Positions 9,229 through 18,730 of a stretch of 64,000 bases of DNA are shown in pieces. Origin of the DNA: CBDCKR01 sp964572045 (GTDB lineage: Bacteria; Gemmatimonadota; Gemmatimonadetes; Longimicrobiales; Gaopeijiaceae); assembly GCA_964572045.1 (NCBI GenBank), contig CAZNEI010000009.1:1-64000 (forward strand), in the 5' to 3' direction. Each line of letters starts with the position of its first letter. The first letter of the stretch is position 1. Made by a program: the position numbers and the translations under genes. The notes below the pieces were generated by a model, which made no database searches, was not told where the DNA came from, and worked only from the letters and a program-made list of their open reading frames with translations.

Positions 9229-11370
9229 ATGCGAGCAAACGAGAAGGAGCAGGAGAACATCGCCACGGTGGAGGGCCCGGGCCTCCATCCCGATTGGCTC
9301 CTGGAGGCCTACCGCACGATGGTCACGGCCCGCCGGCTCGACGACCGCGAGATCGCGCTGAAGCGGCAGAACAAGATCTTCTTCCAGATCTCCGGCGCCG
9401 GCCACGAAGCCATACAGGTCGCCATGGCCGCCCATCTGACCAGCGGCTACGACTGGTTCTACCTCTACTACCGCGACCGGGCCTTGGCCCTGGCCCTCGG
9501 GCAGACCCCCCTGGACCACCTCCTCGGAGCCGTCGGGGCCCATGCCGACCCGAACAGCGCGGGCCGTCAGATGCCGTCTCACTTCGGCGATCCGCGGCTG
9601 CATATCGCGAGTTCGTCCTCTCCAACCGGCACGCAGTTTCTTCAAGCGGTCGGCGCCGCCGACGCCGGCCAACGCGCCGGAGTCATCCGTGATCTCGGGA
9701 GGGAGGTCGTGCGGCCCCGGAAGGACGAGGTCGTCCTCGTGTGCGGGGGAGACGGGGCCACGTCCGAGGGCGAGTTCTGGGAGTCCCTGAACATCGCGAG
9801 CAACCTCAAGCTGCCGCTCGTCTTCCTCATCGAGGACAACGGGTATGCCATCTCCGTCCCGGTGGAGGTCAACACGGCGGGGGGGAGCATCTCCAAGCTC
9901 GTGGCTGGATTCCCGGACCTTCTGGTCGTGGAGTGCGACGGCACCGACGTGGTGGAGAGCTACGCGGCCGCGGGAAAGGCGGTGTCTCACTGCCGCGCGC
10001 GCAAGGGCCCGGCGCTGGTTCACGCCCACACGACCCGCCCGTATTCGCACTCCATGTCGGACGACGAGCGGATGTACCGGCGCAAGGCCGAGCGCGAGGA
10101 TGAGGCGAGGCGGGATCCGCTCCCCAAGATGCGGGCGCTCCTCATCGACAGCGGCATCTCGACGCCCCGGGAGCTTGACCTCTTGGAGTCTGAGATCGCG
10201 GCCGACGTGGCGGCTACCGCCGACGAGGCTCTCAGCCATCCCCAGCCGGACCCCGGGACCGCGCTTCGGCACCTCTACTCCGAAGAGATCGACGCGGCCG
10301 GACCCGGATTCGACAGCGAAGACGAACCCGAGTTCACCGACGACCGGAACCTGACGGTCGTGGACCTCCTGAACGCATGCATGCGGGACGAGATGGAGAG
10401 AGATCCCCGGATCGTGGTGTTCGGAGAGGACGTGGCCGACGCCTCCCGCGAGGAGGTGCTCAGCGAGGTCAAGGGGAAGGGAGGAGTCTTCAAGGTCACC
10501 TACGGGCTCCAGAAGCGGTTCGGCGGGCTGCGCGTCTTCAACTCTCCGTTGGCCGAGGCCAGCATCGTGGGGCGAGCGATCGGGATGGCCCAGCGTGGCC
10601 TCAAGCCGGTGATCGAGATTCAGTTCCTCGACTACATCTGGCCCGCCTTCATGCAGATCCGGAACGAGCTCGCGACGATGCGCTACCGGACGGGAGGGGC
10701 GTTTTCAGCCCCCGTCGTGATCCGAGTTCCGTACGGCGGATACCTCAAGGGCGGAGGACCGTACCACTCGCAGACCGGGGAAACGCTCTTCACGCACACC
10801 CCGGGACTCCGCGTGGTGCTGCCGTCGAACGCGCTGGATGCGAACGGGCTGCTCAGGACGGCGATCCGCTGCGACGACCCGGTCATCTTCCTCGAGCACA
10901 AGCACCTCTACCGGCAGGTCCACAACAAGGCCCGTTATCCGGGCAGGGATTTCATGATACCCCTCGGCAAGGCGAAGGTGGTCCGTCCGGGCTCGGACCT
11001 CACGATCGTGACGTGCGGGGCGTTGGTGAAGCGCTCGATGGACGCCGCGAAGACGGCGGCGGGCGAGCACGGAATCCAGTGCGAGGTCATCGATCTGCGG
11101 ACGCTCTCGCCGCTCGACATGGACTCGGTGGCCTCTTCGGTCAAGAAGACCAACAGGGTCCTCCTGGCCCACGAGGACTCGCTTTCCTGGGGCATCGGCT
11201 CCGAGATCGCGGCGCGGATCGCGGACGAACTCTTTCCCTGGCTCGACGGACCCGTACGGCGCGTCGCCTCGCTGGACACGTGGGTCGCCTACGCACCTCG
11301 ACTCGAGGAGGCGATCCTCCCTCAGCCCCGAGACGTGCTCGAAGCGGTCCTGGACCTCGCGAGCTTCTGA
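9229..11370 (+). CDS. Fused alpha-beta E1 component of a 2-oxoacid dehydrogenase complex
   Basis: A 713-residue thiamine-diphosphate enzyme with both E1 subunits in one chain, most like branched-chain 2-oxoacid dehydrogenase E1, which decarboxylates 2-oxo acids and acylates the E2 lipoyl group. The alpha half (1 to about 350) has GGDGATSEGEF at 173-183 and closing Asn204, the ThDP/Mg motif, and an HTTRPYSHSMSDD phosphorylation-loop-like segment. The beta half (from about 365) has VVFGEDVAD, FNSPLAEASIVGRAIGMA, QFLDYIWPAF and the CGALVKRSMDAA C-terminal domain. The joining linker is acidic. No E2 or E3 gene is adjacent. It ends in convergence with the ThiF-rhodanese gene, with a hairpin between. 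Confidence 0.92.
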   Translation: MRANEKEQENIATVEGPGLHPDWLLEAYRTMVTARRLDDREIALKRQNKIFFQISGAGHEAIQVAMAAHLTSGYDWFYLYYRDRALALALGQTPLDHLLGAVGAHADPNSAGRQMPSHFGDPRLHIASSSSPTGTQFLQAVGAADAGQRAGVIRDLGREVVRPRKDEVVLVCGGDGATSEGEFWESLNIASNLKLPLVFLIEDNGYAISVPVEVNTAGGSISKLVAGFPDLLVVECDGTDVVESYAAAGKAVSHCRARKGPALVHAHTTRPYSHSMSDDERMYRRKAEREDEARRDPLPKMRALLIDSGISTPRELDLLESEIAADVAATADEALSHPQPDPGTALRHLYSEEIDAAGPGFDSEDEPEFTDDRNLTVVDLLNACMRDEMERDPRIVVFGEDVADASREEVLSEVKGKGGVFKVTYGLQKRFGGLRVFNSPLAEASIVGRAIGMAQRGLKPVIEIQFLDYIWPAFMQIRNELATMRYRTGGAFSAPVVIRVPYGGYLKGGGPYHSQTGETLFTHTPGLRVVLPSNALDANGLLRTAIRCDDPVIFLEHKHLYRQVHNKARYPGRDFMIPLGKAKVVRPGSDLTIVTCGALVKRSMDAAKTAAGEHGIQCEVIDLRTLSPLDMDSVASSVKKTNRVLLAHEDSLSWGIGSEIAARIADELFPWLDGPVRRVASLDTWVAYAPRLEEAILPQPRDVLEAVLDLASF

Positions 11371-11383
11371 TCGAGTGACCGAG

Positions 11384-11400
11384 GAACGGCCCAACCGTTC
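11384..11400. terminator. hairpin between convergent genes
   Basis: A perfect 6-bp stem, GAACGG and CCGTTC, closes a 5-base loop. It sits 13 bases past the E1 stop and 28 bases before the end of the opposing ThiF-rhodanese gene. There is no T-tract, so its role as a transcription terminator is a suggestion from position. Confidence 0.4.
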
Positions 11401-11428
11401 TCGCACGGAGGCGTATGCCTGACTCCGG

Positions 11429-12652
11429 CTAGTATCTGGGGAGGCTGGGGTCGACCTCGTCAGCCCACGCCAGGATCCCCCCCGTGAGGTTCTCTACGCG
11501 CCCAAACCCGGCGTTGACGAGCGCGGTGGCCGCCATGAGGCTCCGCGCTCCGGATCGGCAGTACACGACGATCCCTCGATCCCTGGGCAGCTCGGCCATG
11601 CGGGCTGGAAGAGTACCCAGCGGAACGCGGACGTCTCCGTACTCGTGCAGGCTCGCGATATCCCACTCGTAGGGCTCCCTCACGTCGAGCAGGAGCGGCG
11701 GCTCCTTTCCACCGAGGCGCTCCTTCAGCGCCGTCGGGGCGATCTCGCCCACGACGCCCGCGGGCTCCGCTCCGGCCCCCGACCGATCGGCCGGGGCGTC
11801 ATCCGCCGGCTCGGAAAGATCGGCGTCACGAGAGCCGAGCCCGCAAAAGTCGTCGTAGTCGATGAGGCCCGTTTGGGTCGGGGAGTCTCCACAGACCGAA
11901 CAGTCCGGGTTGCGGCGCAGCTCAACCTCCCTCCACGACAGGTCCATGGCATCGAAGATGAGGAGCCGCCCGCTCAGGGTGTGGCCCTTCCCAAGCACGA
12001 GCTTCACCGCTTCCAGAGCCTGCAGGGAGCCGATGATTCCCGGCAGAACCCCGAGCACGCCCGCTTCGGCGCAGTTGGGCACGAGCCCCGGCGGAGGCGG
12101 TTCCCGGAAGAGGCAGCGGTAACAGGGCCCGTCGAGTCCGAAGACCGAGACCTGTCCTTCCCAGCGGAAGATCGAACCGTACACGTTCGGCTTTCCCGTC
12201 AGGATGCATGCGTCGTTGACCAGGTAGCGCGTCGGGAAGTTGTCGGTCCCGTCCACGACGATGTCGTACGGCGCCAGAATCTCCAGGGCGTTTGCGGAGC
12301 TCAGACGCACGGGATGCATGATCACGTCGACGTGGGGGTTGATGTCCGCCAGACGGTCCCTGGCCGACTCCAGCTTGGCGCGTCCGACGTCCCTGGTCCC
12401 GTGCAGGATCTGCCTCTGGAGGTTGGTGGCATCCACCTCGTCGAAATCGACGAGGCCTAGAGTGCCGACTCCCGCCGCAGCCAGATAGAGGGCCAGGGGC
12501 GAGCCGAGGCCTCCGGTGCCCACGACAAGCACCCGGGCCGCCTTGAGGCGCTGCTGGCCCTCGAGCCCGATCTCGGACAACGAGAGGTGGCGTGCGTATC
12601 GGGTCAGCTCAAGCGGCTCGAGGTCCGGAGTGGCGCGATCGGAGAAGAGCAT
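11429..12652 (-). CDS. ThiF/MoeB-type adenylyltransferase with C-terminal rhodanese domain (MoeZ-like)
   Basis: A 407-residue E1-like enzyme that adenylates, and with its rhodanese domain sulfurates, the C-terminus of small sulfur carriers such as MoaD, ThiS or CysO. The ThiF domain has the ATP site VVGTGGLGSPLALYLAAAG, DFDEVDATNLQRQ, VDGTDNFPTRYLVND, the catalytic Cys in PNCAEAGVLG, and two zinc CxxC pairs (CYRC, CSVC). The rhodanese domain, starting about residue 300, has LLLDVREPYEWD and the active-site loop CRSGARS. I start at the ATG at 12652; upstream residues in the same frame look non-coding. The architecture matches actinobacterial MoeZ. No carrier gene is adjacent. Confidence 0.9.
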   Translation of the reverse strand: MLFSDRATPDLEPLELTRYARHLSLSEIGLEGQQRLKAARVLVVGTGGLGSPLALYLAAAGVGTLGLVDFDEVDATNLQRQILHGTRDVGRAKLESARDRLADINPHVDVIMHPVRLSSANALEILAPYDIVVDGTDNFPTRYLVNDACILTGKPNVYGSIFRWEGQVSVFGLDGPCYRCLFREPPPPGLVPNCAEAGVLGVLPGIIGSLQALEAVKLVLGKGHTLSGRLLIFDAMDLSWREVELRRNPDCSVCGDSPTQTGLIDYDDFCGLGSRDADLSEPADDAPADRSGAGAEPAGVVGEIAPTALKERLGGKEPPLLLDVREPYEWDIASLHEYGDVRVPLGTLPARMAELPRDRGIVVYCRSGARSLMAATALVNAGFGRVENLTGGILAWADEVDPSLPRY

Positions 12653-12749
12653 GTCTCGCTCGATAGGAGGGTGTCGGATCTGGCAAAGTTGCACCCCGCG
12701 ACGGGGTCCGGGTTCCACCCCCGCGGCCCCGGTGCCGCGTGGCGGCTCC

Positions 12750-14936
12750 CTACTGCTCCGCAGGGACGTAGCGCAGCCCCCCCTGAGCCGTGACCCGGAA
12801 GGCGGCAGCCTCCTGCGCCAGGGCGCTCACCTCTTCCGTGGGCAGCTCGGCGAGAGCCGCGGCATCGGCCAACTGCACGAACAGGAACTGGTAATGAAGC
12901 GGGATGTTGAGCGTGCTCCGATCCGGCCAGATCTCGCGGTCCCGGATTCCGCGGTAGCGATACACCTCCCGCACGAGCTTGAAGTTGCGCTCCATGTCGA
13001 ACCACTCGGCACCCATGCGGTCCGTCCCCTGCACCCATCCCTCCGGGGACCCAGCGTCCAGATCCCGCATCACGAGCTTCGTCGTAAGGCCGTGACGGAC
13101 GCCCCAGTCGCTCAGGCCGAGCTCCGACAGCAACCCGGCGGAACTCGCGAAATAGACGGGGCGTTGTTCGATCGAGTCGTGAATGATGCTGAGCGCGAGC
13201 CGATGGCCCCGGTCCAGGTAGGTGCCCGCCGGGTAGGTGACGACGACATCTCCGAGCGGCAGGGGGAGGTCCTCGGGGATCCGTCCCGACCCGACGGCGT
13301 CAAGAAGCTCGTCGGTCGCTCGAGTGATCGCCGAGTCCGGAACCGGTCTCGAGCCGTACAAGCCCTCGGCGAGCGTCTCGTCGAAGGGCCTCTGTCTCTC
13401 CGGTTCGGTCATCTCGCGGAGCTGTTTCGGATACCAGGAAGTGTGAAGGTACTGAAGGACGACGACACTGACGTCCTGCCGCACACCCTCGATCTCCTGC
13501 AGGTACCAGAGTGGGAAGGTATCGTTGTCCCCGTTCGTGAAGAGGACGCCGAAGGGCTCCACGCTCATGAGGAGGTCGTAGGCCCAGTCCCGGGCCGCGT
13601 AGTCACCCGACCGGCTGGCCCACGCCCAATTGTAGGTCATCGGGATCAGGGCGATCACGAAGACCGGAGCCGCCCTCCAGTGGGCCGCTCCCCCGCCCCA
13701 ATGATCCGATAGCGCCGCCCAGAATCCTGCGAGCCCCAGACCCGCCAAGTTACCCCAAACGAGGAAGCTCGCGACGAAGAAATAGTCTCTCTCTCGCACC
13801 TCGTGGGCGAGCTGGTCGGTGATGTGCGGCGCCAGCGAAAACCCGTACTTGAAGTTCAGATAGATGACCAAGCCGACGGTGAGCGTCGCCACGAGCCCGG
13901 CCACGTAGGCGAAGATGTAGCGGTCCGCCCGCCACACGACCAGCAAGCCCATCAGTCCCAGGGCCATGAAGAGCACCGTCACCCCAAGGCGCAGGCTCAT
14001 CGGGTGCGTGTCCAGGGAAGCTCCCCTTGCCCACTGCCAGTCGAAGTACTGGAAGTAGTTGAGGAACTGATCACCGAGCGGCGCCTGCCGCTCGGTGATG
14101 GGAGGCTTCGCGTACTGCGCCCGGCTCAGCGACGAGGCGAGCGCCGGGCAGCCGGCCCTTCCGTTCGTGTAGATGGCCGCCGCCGTCCCGACGACCGAGT
14201 CGCACACCGGATCGCCTTCGTTGATGATCGGGTCCTGCGCGGCGCGGATGGGGAGGAATACGTTGAACGACAAGCCCACGACAAGCAGCGGTACGGCCCG
14301 CACCCAGAACCGAGAGGTCAACAAAACCCCCGGCCCCACCAGGAGCACGAAGAGGGCGAAGGCGGGCAGCGGAAGCACGGACATGAGGTGGTTGGTCACA
14401 CCGAGCACCATCATGTAGAGCGCCAGCAGCAAGGCCCTCAGGCCGGCTGGCTCCTCCCGCCGGTCGTACCACCGGAGCAGGAGCCAGGAAGCGGCCGCCA
14501 CGACGGCCACGCTTACCGTGTAGACCTTCTCGTTCACGTTCGACTGGTGCCAGACGGTATAGGCCGTGGCACCGATGAGCGCGCCCGTCACGGCACCGAG
14601 GGTGGCCCTCCAACGCTCCCGGAGCACCCCGGACAGGATGCGGTGTCCGATCAGGAAGAAGAAGAACGTGGCCAGAGCGCTCGTGACGGCCGCCAGAAGG
14701 TTGATGCGGACGGCCACCGACAGCCCCAAGGGAGCCAGCATCAGGCTCCAGACTCGGGCGATGGAAACGAAGAGCGGGTTCCCCGGCGGGTGTGGGATTC
14801 CGAGAATGTGTCCCGTGGTGATGTACTCGCTGGCGTCCCACCACGAGGTCGTCGGTGCGAGGGTGGCCGCGTAGAGGGCGAAGACTGCCGCTCCCACGAG
14901 GGCGCCAGCTCCATACGCCGGTCGATAGTTCGTCAT
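12750..14936 (-). CDS. DUF2723 membrane protein (GT117-like)
   Basis: A 728-residue polytopic membrane protein with the DUF2723 N-terminal domain: SWWDASEYITTGHILGIPHPPGNPLF near residues 30-55, the acidic/HPPG signature shared with GT-C-type glycosyltransferases. About ten to twelve hydrophobic segments follow, then a soluble C-terminal region containing NGDNDTFPLWYLQEIEGVRQDVSVV, another family hallmark. Members are proposed to be lipid-linked sugar transferases; the acceptor is unknown here. The ATG at 14936 follows a GGGGCAGGGG stretch. A long upstream extension of the frame crosses the divergent hydrolase gene and is not real. About 98 bases separate it from the ThiF-rhodanese gene on the same strand. 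Confidence 0.87.
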   Translation of the reverse strand: MTNYRPAYGAGALVGAAVFALYAATLAPTTSWWDASEYITTGHILGIPHPPGNPLFVSIARVWSLMLAPLGLSVAVRINLLAAVTSALATFFFFLIGHRILSGVLRERWRATLGAVTGALIGATAYTVWHQSNVNEKVYTVSVAVVAAASWLLLRWYDRREEPAGLRALLLALYMMVLGVTNHLMSVLPLPAFALFVLLVGPGVLLTSRFWVRAVPLLVVGLSFNVFLPIRAAQDPIINEGDPVCDSVVGTAAAIYTNGRAGCPALASSLSRAQYAKPPITERQAPLGDQFLNYFQYFDWQWARGASLDTHPMSLRLGVTVLFMALGLMGLLVVWRADRYIFAYVAGLVATLTVGLVIYLNFKYGFSLAPHITDQLAHEVRERDYFFVASFLVWGNLAGLGLAGFWAALSDHWGGGAAHWRAAPVFVIALIPMTYNWAWASRSGDYAARDWAYDLLMSVEPFGVLFTNGDNDTFPLWYLQEIEGVRQDVSVVVLQYLHTSWYPKQLREMTEPERQRPFDETLAEGLYGSRPVPDSAITRATDELLDAVGSGRIPEDLPLPLGDVVVTYPAGTYLDRGHRLALSIIHDSIEQRPVYFASSAGLLSELGLSDWGVRHGLTTKLVMRDLDAGSPEGWVQGTDRMGAEWFDMERNFKLVREVYRYRGIRDREIWPDRSTLNIPLHYQFLFVQLADAAALAELPTEEVSALAQEAAAFRVTAQGGLRYVPAEQ

Positions 14937-15096
14937 CCCCTGCCCCGCCCCGAGGAAGTGAAGGCCGTCACGGATCCGTACGAGAGCTTGTAGCCCAACT
15001 CCCCCGAACGGTTCCCCGGTGCCCACGTCTCTGGAGAAGTTCCGTCTCGGGACGGCTGGCGGCCCCCTCCGCTGGGCAGGTAGCTTGAGCCGGCAT

Positions 15097-16194
15097 ATGC
15101 GCGCGATCAGAACTTTCCGCTCCGTGAGGAGCTGGCTCACCGGCAAGGCCGCGACGGTCGAGTACGAGACGCTCTTGGATCGAGGGGACCGAGAGGTTCC
15201 GGCCTCTGTAATACTGCCGCGTGGCTCGAGCCGGAAGCTGCCGGGCTGGATCGTGCTCCACGGGATCACGAGGCCGGGCCGCTTCCACCCCACGCTGCTT
15301 CGCTTTGTGCGGGCCCTCGCGTCGTCCCGTGCTGCCGTACTCGTCCCACAGGTCCCGGAGTGGAAGAACCTGCGCCTCTCCCCCGAGTCCACGCTTCCCA
15401 CGATCCGGGCCGCTCTGGCCGGCCTGAGGCGCGTGAAGGCAGCCGACGACGGTCCTTACGGACTCATCGGCTTCTCGTTCGGCGCTCCCCAGGTGATGAT
15501 CGCCGCGGCCCACCAAGACATCGCGGAGCAACTCGCGGGCGTCGTGGGCTTCGGAGGGTACTGCGACATGGAGAGCATGGTGCGATTCCAGATGACGGGA
15601 GAGTACGAATGGGAGGGGGTCACGCACCGTGTCCGGCCGGACCCGTACGGGAGGTGGATCATCGGGGGAAACCACCTGACCACGATCGCGGAGTACCGGG
15701 ACGCCGGCGACGTCGCCGACGCCCTCTGGCGGCTGGCCGTCGAAGCCGGCGAGCGTCGCATCCTCGCCTGGGACCCTTCGTACGACATCCTCAAGAACGA
15801 GCTCCGGAGGCAGCTGGGCCCCGAACACGTCCACTTGTTCGACCTCTTCGCTCCCCCGTCGGATCGGGAGCCGGATCTGACCGGGCACGAGAACTTCGCC
15901 AAGCGGCTGGCCGACGCCGTCATGGTGTCGTCTCGACTCATGAACCCCAAGCCCTTCCTGGCCGACATCGACGTCCACGTCCAGTTGATCCATGGCGAGG
16001 GTGACCGCCTCATCCCCTTCACCGAGACTCTACGGATGCAGGCCGCGTTCCCGCCGGACCGGACGGTCGACACGACGATTACGGCCTTCTTCTCGCATGC
16101 GGAGCAGGGAGGCCGGCTTTCGTCACTCCGCCGCGAGATCCGGGAGGGCGTAAAGCTGGCTCTCGCTTTGGGCCGCGCGCTGGGAATCGCGTAG
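15097..16194 (+). CDS. Alpha/beta hydrolase (dienelactone hydrolase-like)
   Basis: A 365-residue protein with an alpha/beta-hydrolase fold. The oxyanion loop is in LHGITRPGR, the nucleophile elbow is GFSFGAP with Ser127, a candidate catalytic Asp lies in IHGEGDRLIPF, and a candidate His in FFSHAEQGG. The complete triad predicts an active esterase or related hydrolase; the substrate is unknown. There is no signal peptide, so it is probably cytoplasmic. I start at the ATG before RAIRTF; an ATG-less extension upstream is less credible. It is divergent from the DUF2723 gene (160-base gap) and convergent with the following imine reductase-like gene. Confidence 0.8.
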   Translation: MRAIRTFRSVRSWLTGKAATVEYETLLDRGDREVPASVILPRGSSRKLPGWIVLHGITRPGRFHPTLLRFVRALASSRAAVLVPQVPEWKNLRLSPESTLPTIRAALAGLRRVKAADDGPYGLIGFSFGAPQVMIAAAHQDIAEQLAGVVGFGGYCDMESMVRFQMTGEYEWEGVTHRVRPDPYGRWIIGGNHLTTIAEYRDAGDVADALWRLAVEAGERRILAWDPSYDILKNELRRQLGPEHVHLFDLFAPPSDREPDLTGHENFAKRLADAVMVSSRLMNPKPFLADIDVHVQLIHGEGDRLIPFTETLRMQAAFPPDRTVDTTITAFFSHAEQGGRLSSLRREIREGVKLALALGRALGIA

Positions 16195-16344
16195 GAGCCG
16201 CGGGGGGAAGGGAGCGACCGAAGCAAGCCGGCACGAGCGGCCCTTCCGGTCCCGGAACACGCCTTTCGGCGATCGAACGGACGGTAGCCTATGGCGGGGC
16301 TTGTCCGACCTCGGCCGCCGCGCGACAGGGCCCCGGAGAGGGCG

Positions 16345-16372
16345 GGAGGCCGTTGCGGGCAGCCCGGCCTCC
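16345..16372. terminator. strong hairpin between convergent genes
   Basis: A perfect 8-bp GC-rich stem (GGAGGCCG with CGGCCTCC) closes a 12-base loop and lies 4 bases beyond the stop of the ornithine cyclodeaminase-family gene. Position between convergent genes fits a bidirectional terminator; no T-tract is present. Confidence 0.5.
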
Positions 16373-16376
16373 TCCC

Positions 16377-17345
16377 TCAGATCTCCACTGTGGTCCCCAG
16401 TCCCCGCCGATCCGCCTCTGCGAGGACGCGACCGGCTGCGGCCACGTCCTGTGCGGCGCTCCCCACCGACTTGAACAGGGTCACCTCCCCGGGGCTCTCC
16501 CTCCCCGGACGGTGTCCGCTCGCCACTTCTCCGAGCTCCGCGTGGATGCGATCCAAGGAGAATGCGCCCTCCCGGATCGCCTGAACCAGATCGCCGGCCT
16601 CCTCCATGACCGTGGATCGTGCATCCACCACCACCTTGGCCCTCGCGACGAGTCCGGCGTCCAGCTCTCGCATCGTCGGCGTGAAGGCGCCCACGGCTGT
16701 GACGTGCGTTCCGGGGTCCACCCGCTCCCCGGGAAACACCGGCTCGGAGCTGTCGGTGGCGGTCACGATCACGTGAGCGCCGGCCACGGCGTCGCCCGGA
16801 TCGTCTGGAAGGACCACGTCCACACCCTCAAGCTCGGCGGCCAGAGCCTCCGATTCGGACCGAACAAGGGAGACGATGCGGACTTCGCGGACCGGTCGAA
16901 CCGTGCGAACCGCCTCGATCTGGGTGCGAGCCTGCGGTCCCGCTCCGAACACCGCGAGGACGGAGGCTTCTTCGAGAGCGAGGATCTCGGCCGCGAGACC
17001 GCCCGCAGCCCCGGTTCGCAGGGCCGTGAGAGACGTGCCGTCCATGAGCGCCACGGGCTCGCCGGTCTCGCTGTCGAGCACGAGGACCACCGCGGTAATG
17101 GCCGGTAATCCCAGCTCCCTGTTGCCCGGGAACACCGAGACAACCTTGGCCGCGAGCCAGCCCTGTTCGGGGAGGTAGCCGGGCATGAACAGGCTTATCC
17201 CGTTCTCCGAGGGCACCGCCAGCCGATCGGGCACGACCGCCTCGCCCGACGAGAGTTCGCTAAAGGCGGTCCTCATGGCGTCGATCGCACGCCGCATGTC
17301 GAGGCAGGCCCTCACTTCGTCCGCCCTCAGGATTCGCAGTTGCAT
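16377..17345 (-). CDS. Ornithine cyclodeaminase/mu-crystallin family protein
   Basis: A 322-residue NAD(P)-dependent protein of the ornithine cyclodeaminase fold. This family includes ornithine and lysine cyclodeaminases, alanine dehydrogenases and ketimine reductases. It has the N-terminal helical start ILRADEVRACLDMRRAIDAM, the Lys-bearing segment WLAAKVVSVFPGN, TSLTALRTGAAGGLAAEIL, the Rossmann loop AVFGAGPQARTQIEAV, and VTATDSSEPVFPGERVDPGTHVTAVGAFTP. The start is the ATG before QLRILR. It is divergent from a covalent-flavin amine oxidase-like gene. Such oxidases make cyclic imines and mu-crystallin-like enzymes reduce them, so a shared substrate is plausible but unproven. Confidence 0.85.
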   Translation of the reverse strand: MQLRILRADEVRACLDMRRAIDAMRTAFSELSSGEAVVPDRLAVPSENGISLFMPGYLPEQGWLAAKVVSVFPGNRELGLPAITAVVLVLDSETGEPVALMDGTSLTALRTGAAGGLAAEILALEEASVLAVFGAGPQARTQIEAVRTVRPVREVRIVSLVRSESEALAAELEGVDVVLPDDPGDAVAGAHVIVTATDSSEPVFPGERVDPGTHVTAVGAFTPTMRELDAGLVARAKVVVDARSTVMEEAGDLVQAIREGAFSLDRIHAELGEVASGHRPGRESPGEVTLFKSVGSAAQDVAAAGRVLAEADRRGLGTTVEI

Positions 17346-17430
17346 GACCCATGTCCCTGAACAAGTTTTTCGAAAGTTCGTTCGTTTGGGGGGATTCAGC
17401 CAGGACCTCGAAGGGGAGCCTTCGGCCGGA

Positions 17431-17440
17431 AAGGAGCCGC
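17431..17440 (+). promoter_or_regulatory. ribosome-binding site that decides the FAD oxidase start
   Basis: AAGGAG lies 4 bases before the GTG at 17441. It argues against the upstream ATG at 17351, which would nearly abut the divergent gene's start at 17345. Confidence 0.65.
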
Positions 17441-18622
17441 GTGCCACCGGAACCCGGATCGGTACTCGTCGTTGGTGGGGGGATCTTCGGGGCTACGGCA
17501 GCCCTGGAGCTGCAGACCAGAGGCTACGCCGTGAAGCTGCTCGACCCAGGCCCCCTTCCCCATCCCGACGCCAGCTCCACAGACATCAGCAAGGTCGTCC
17601 GTGCCGACTACGGTCCGGATGTATTCTATGCGCGACTGGTTCGGGAGTGCATCCGACGATGGCATCGGTGGAATGCCGAGGCGGGGCAGGCGCTGTACCA
17701 CGAGACCGGGTATCTCATCCTGGCCCGTGAGGAGATGAAGCCCGGCGGCTTCGAGCACGACAGCTGGACGGTGCTCGGCAAGATGGGCCATCCCCTCGAG
17801 AGGCTGGCTCCGGGAGATCTGGCGTGCCGTTTCCCGAGTTGGAGCGAGGACCACTACCCAGACGGGTACTTCAACCCTCGAGCCGGATGGGCGGAGAGCG
17901 CGAGCACCGTCTCGTGGCTCCTCGAGAAGGCGCGCAGTGCGGGCGCTGCGATCGTCGAGGGTCAGTCGATGGCGAGGCTCCTCGAATGCGGCTCACGCGT
18001 ATCGGGCGTGGTGAGCACGACGGGTGTGGAGCACTCCGCCGGCGTGGTCGTGGTCGCGGCGGGTGCCTGGACCCCGATCGTGCTCCCCTGGCTGGGCGAC
18101 GCGCTCCGGTGCGTCGGCCAGCCCGTCTACCACTTCGCCCCCCCCGATCCACGGCCCTACCGCCCCCGGCGCTTTCCTCCTTGGAGCGCGGACATCGCCA
18201 ACACGGGTTGGTACGGCTTTCCCGTGAAGCCCGACGGGACGCTGAAGATCGCGAACCACGGCAACGGGTTCCCCATCGATCCCAGGAGCGAGAAGGTCGT
18301 CCCTGTCGGCAACGACGAGAAGTTTCGCGGGTTCCTGCGCGAGCGGATCGGGCTCCTCGACGCGCCGATCCTGAGGAGGCGCCTCTGTCTCTACTGCGAC
18401 TCTCGGGACGGCAACTTCTGGATCGACCGCGATCCGGACCGTGAAGGGCTCGTCGTGGCGGCGGGCGGAAGCGGGCACGGCTTCAAGTTCGCACCGGTCC
18501 TGGGCGAGATCATCGCGGACGTCGTCGAGGGCAAGGAGAATCCCTGGTCCCATCGCTTCCGTTGGAGGACCTCGGGAGAGACCGGGACTGAGGCTGCCCG
18601 CCATATCAGCGCCGACCCCTGA
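17441..18622 (+). CDS. FAD-dependent amine oxidase, monomeric sarcosine oxidase/MTOX-like
   Basis: A 393-residue DAO-superfamily flavoprotein. The dinucleotide fold is SVLVVGGGIFGATAALEL near the N-terminus. LYHETGYLIL and VVVAAGAWTP follow, and the C-terminal SGHGFKFAPVLGEIIAD segment is characteristic of monomeric sarcosine oxidase, N-methyltryptophan oxidase and pipecolate oxidase. Cys316 in RLCLYC lies where monomeric sarcosine oxidase attaches FAD covalently, so a covalent flavin is likely. Expected chemistry is oxidation of a secondary amino acid to an imine with H2O2 release; the substrate is not determinable. It is paired divergently with an imine reductase-like gene. Confidence 0.85.
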   Translation: MPPEPGSVLVVGGGIFGATAALELQTRGYAVKLLDPGPLPHPDASSTDISKVVRADYGPDVFYARLVRECIRRWHRWNAEAGQALYHETGYLILAREEMKPGGFEHDSWTVLGKMGHPLERLAPGDLACRFPSWSEDHYPDGYFNPRAGWAESASTVSWLLEKARSAGAAIVEGQSMARLLECGSRVSGVVSTTGVEHSAGVVVVAAGAWTPIVLPWLGDALRCVGQPVYHFAPPDPRPYRPRRFPPWSADIANTGWYGFPVKPDGTLKIANHGNGFPIDPRSEKVVPVGNDEKFRGFLRERIGLLDAPILRRRLCLYCDSRDGNFWIDRDPDREGLVVAAGGSGHGFKFAPVLGEIIADVVEGKENPWSHRFRWRTSGETGTEAARHISADP

Positions 18623-18730
18623 CGGCCAGCCCCGAACCCCCGGGCGTCGACCGACGGGCCCTTCGTCGCCCACGATCCGGGAGGTCGGCGTCAGGGGAGA
18701 GCCCCCGATGCTGAGCGAGGCCGCCCCGCC

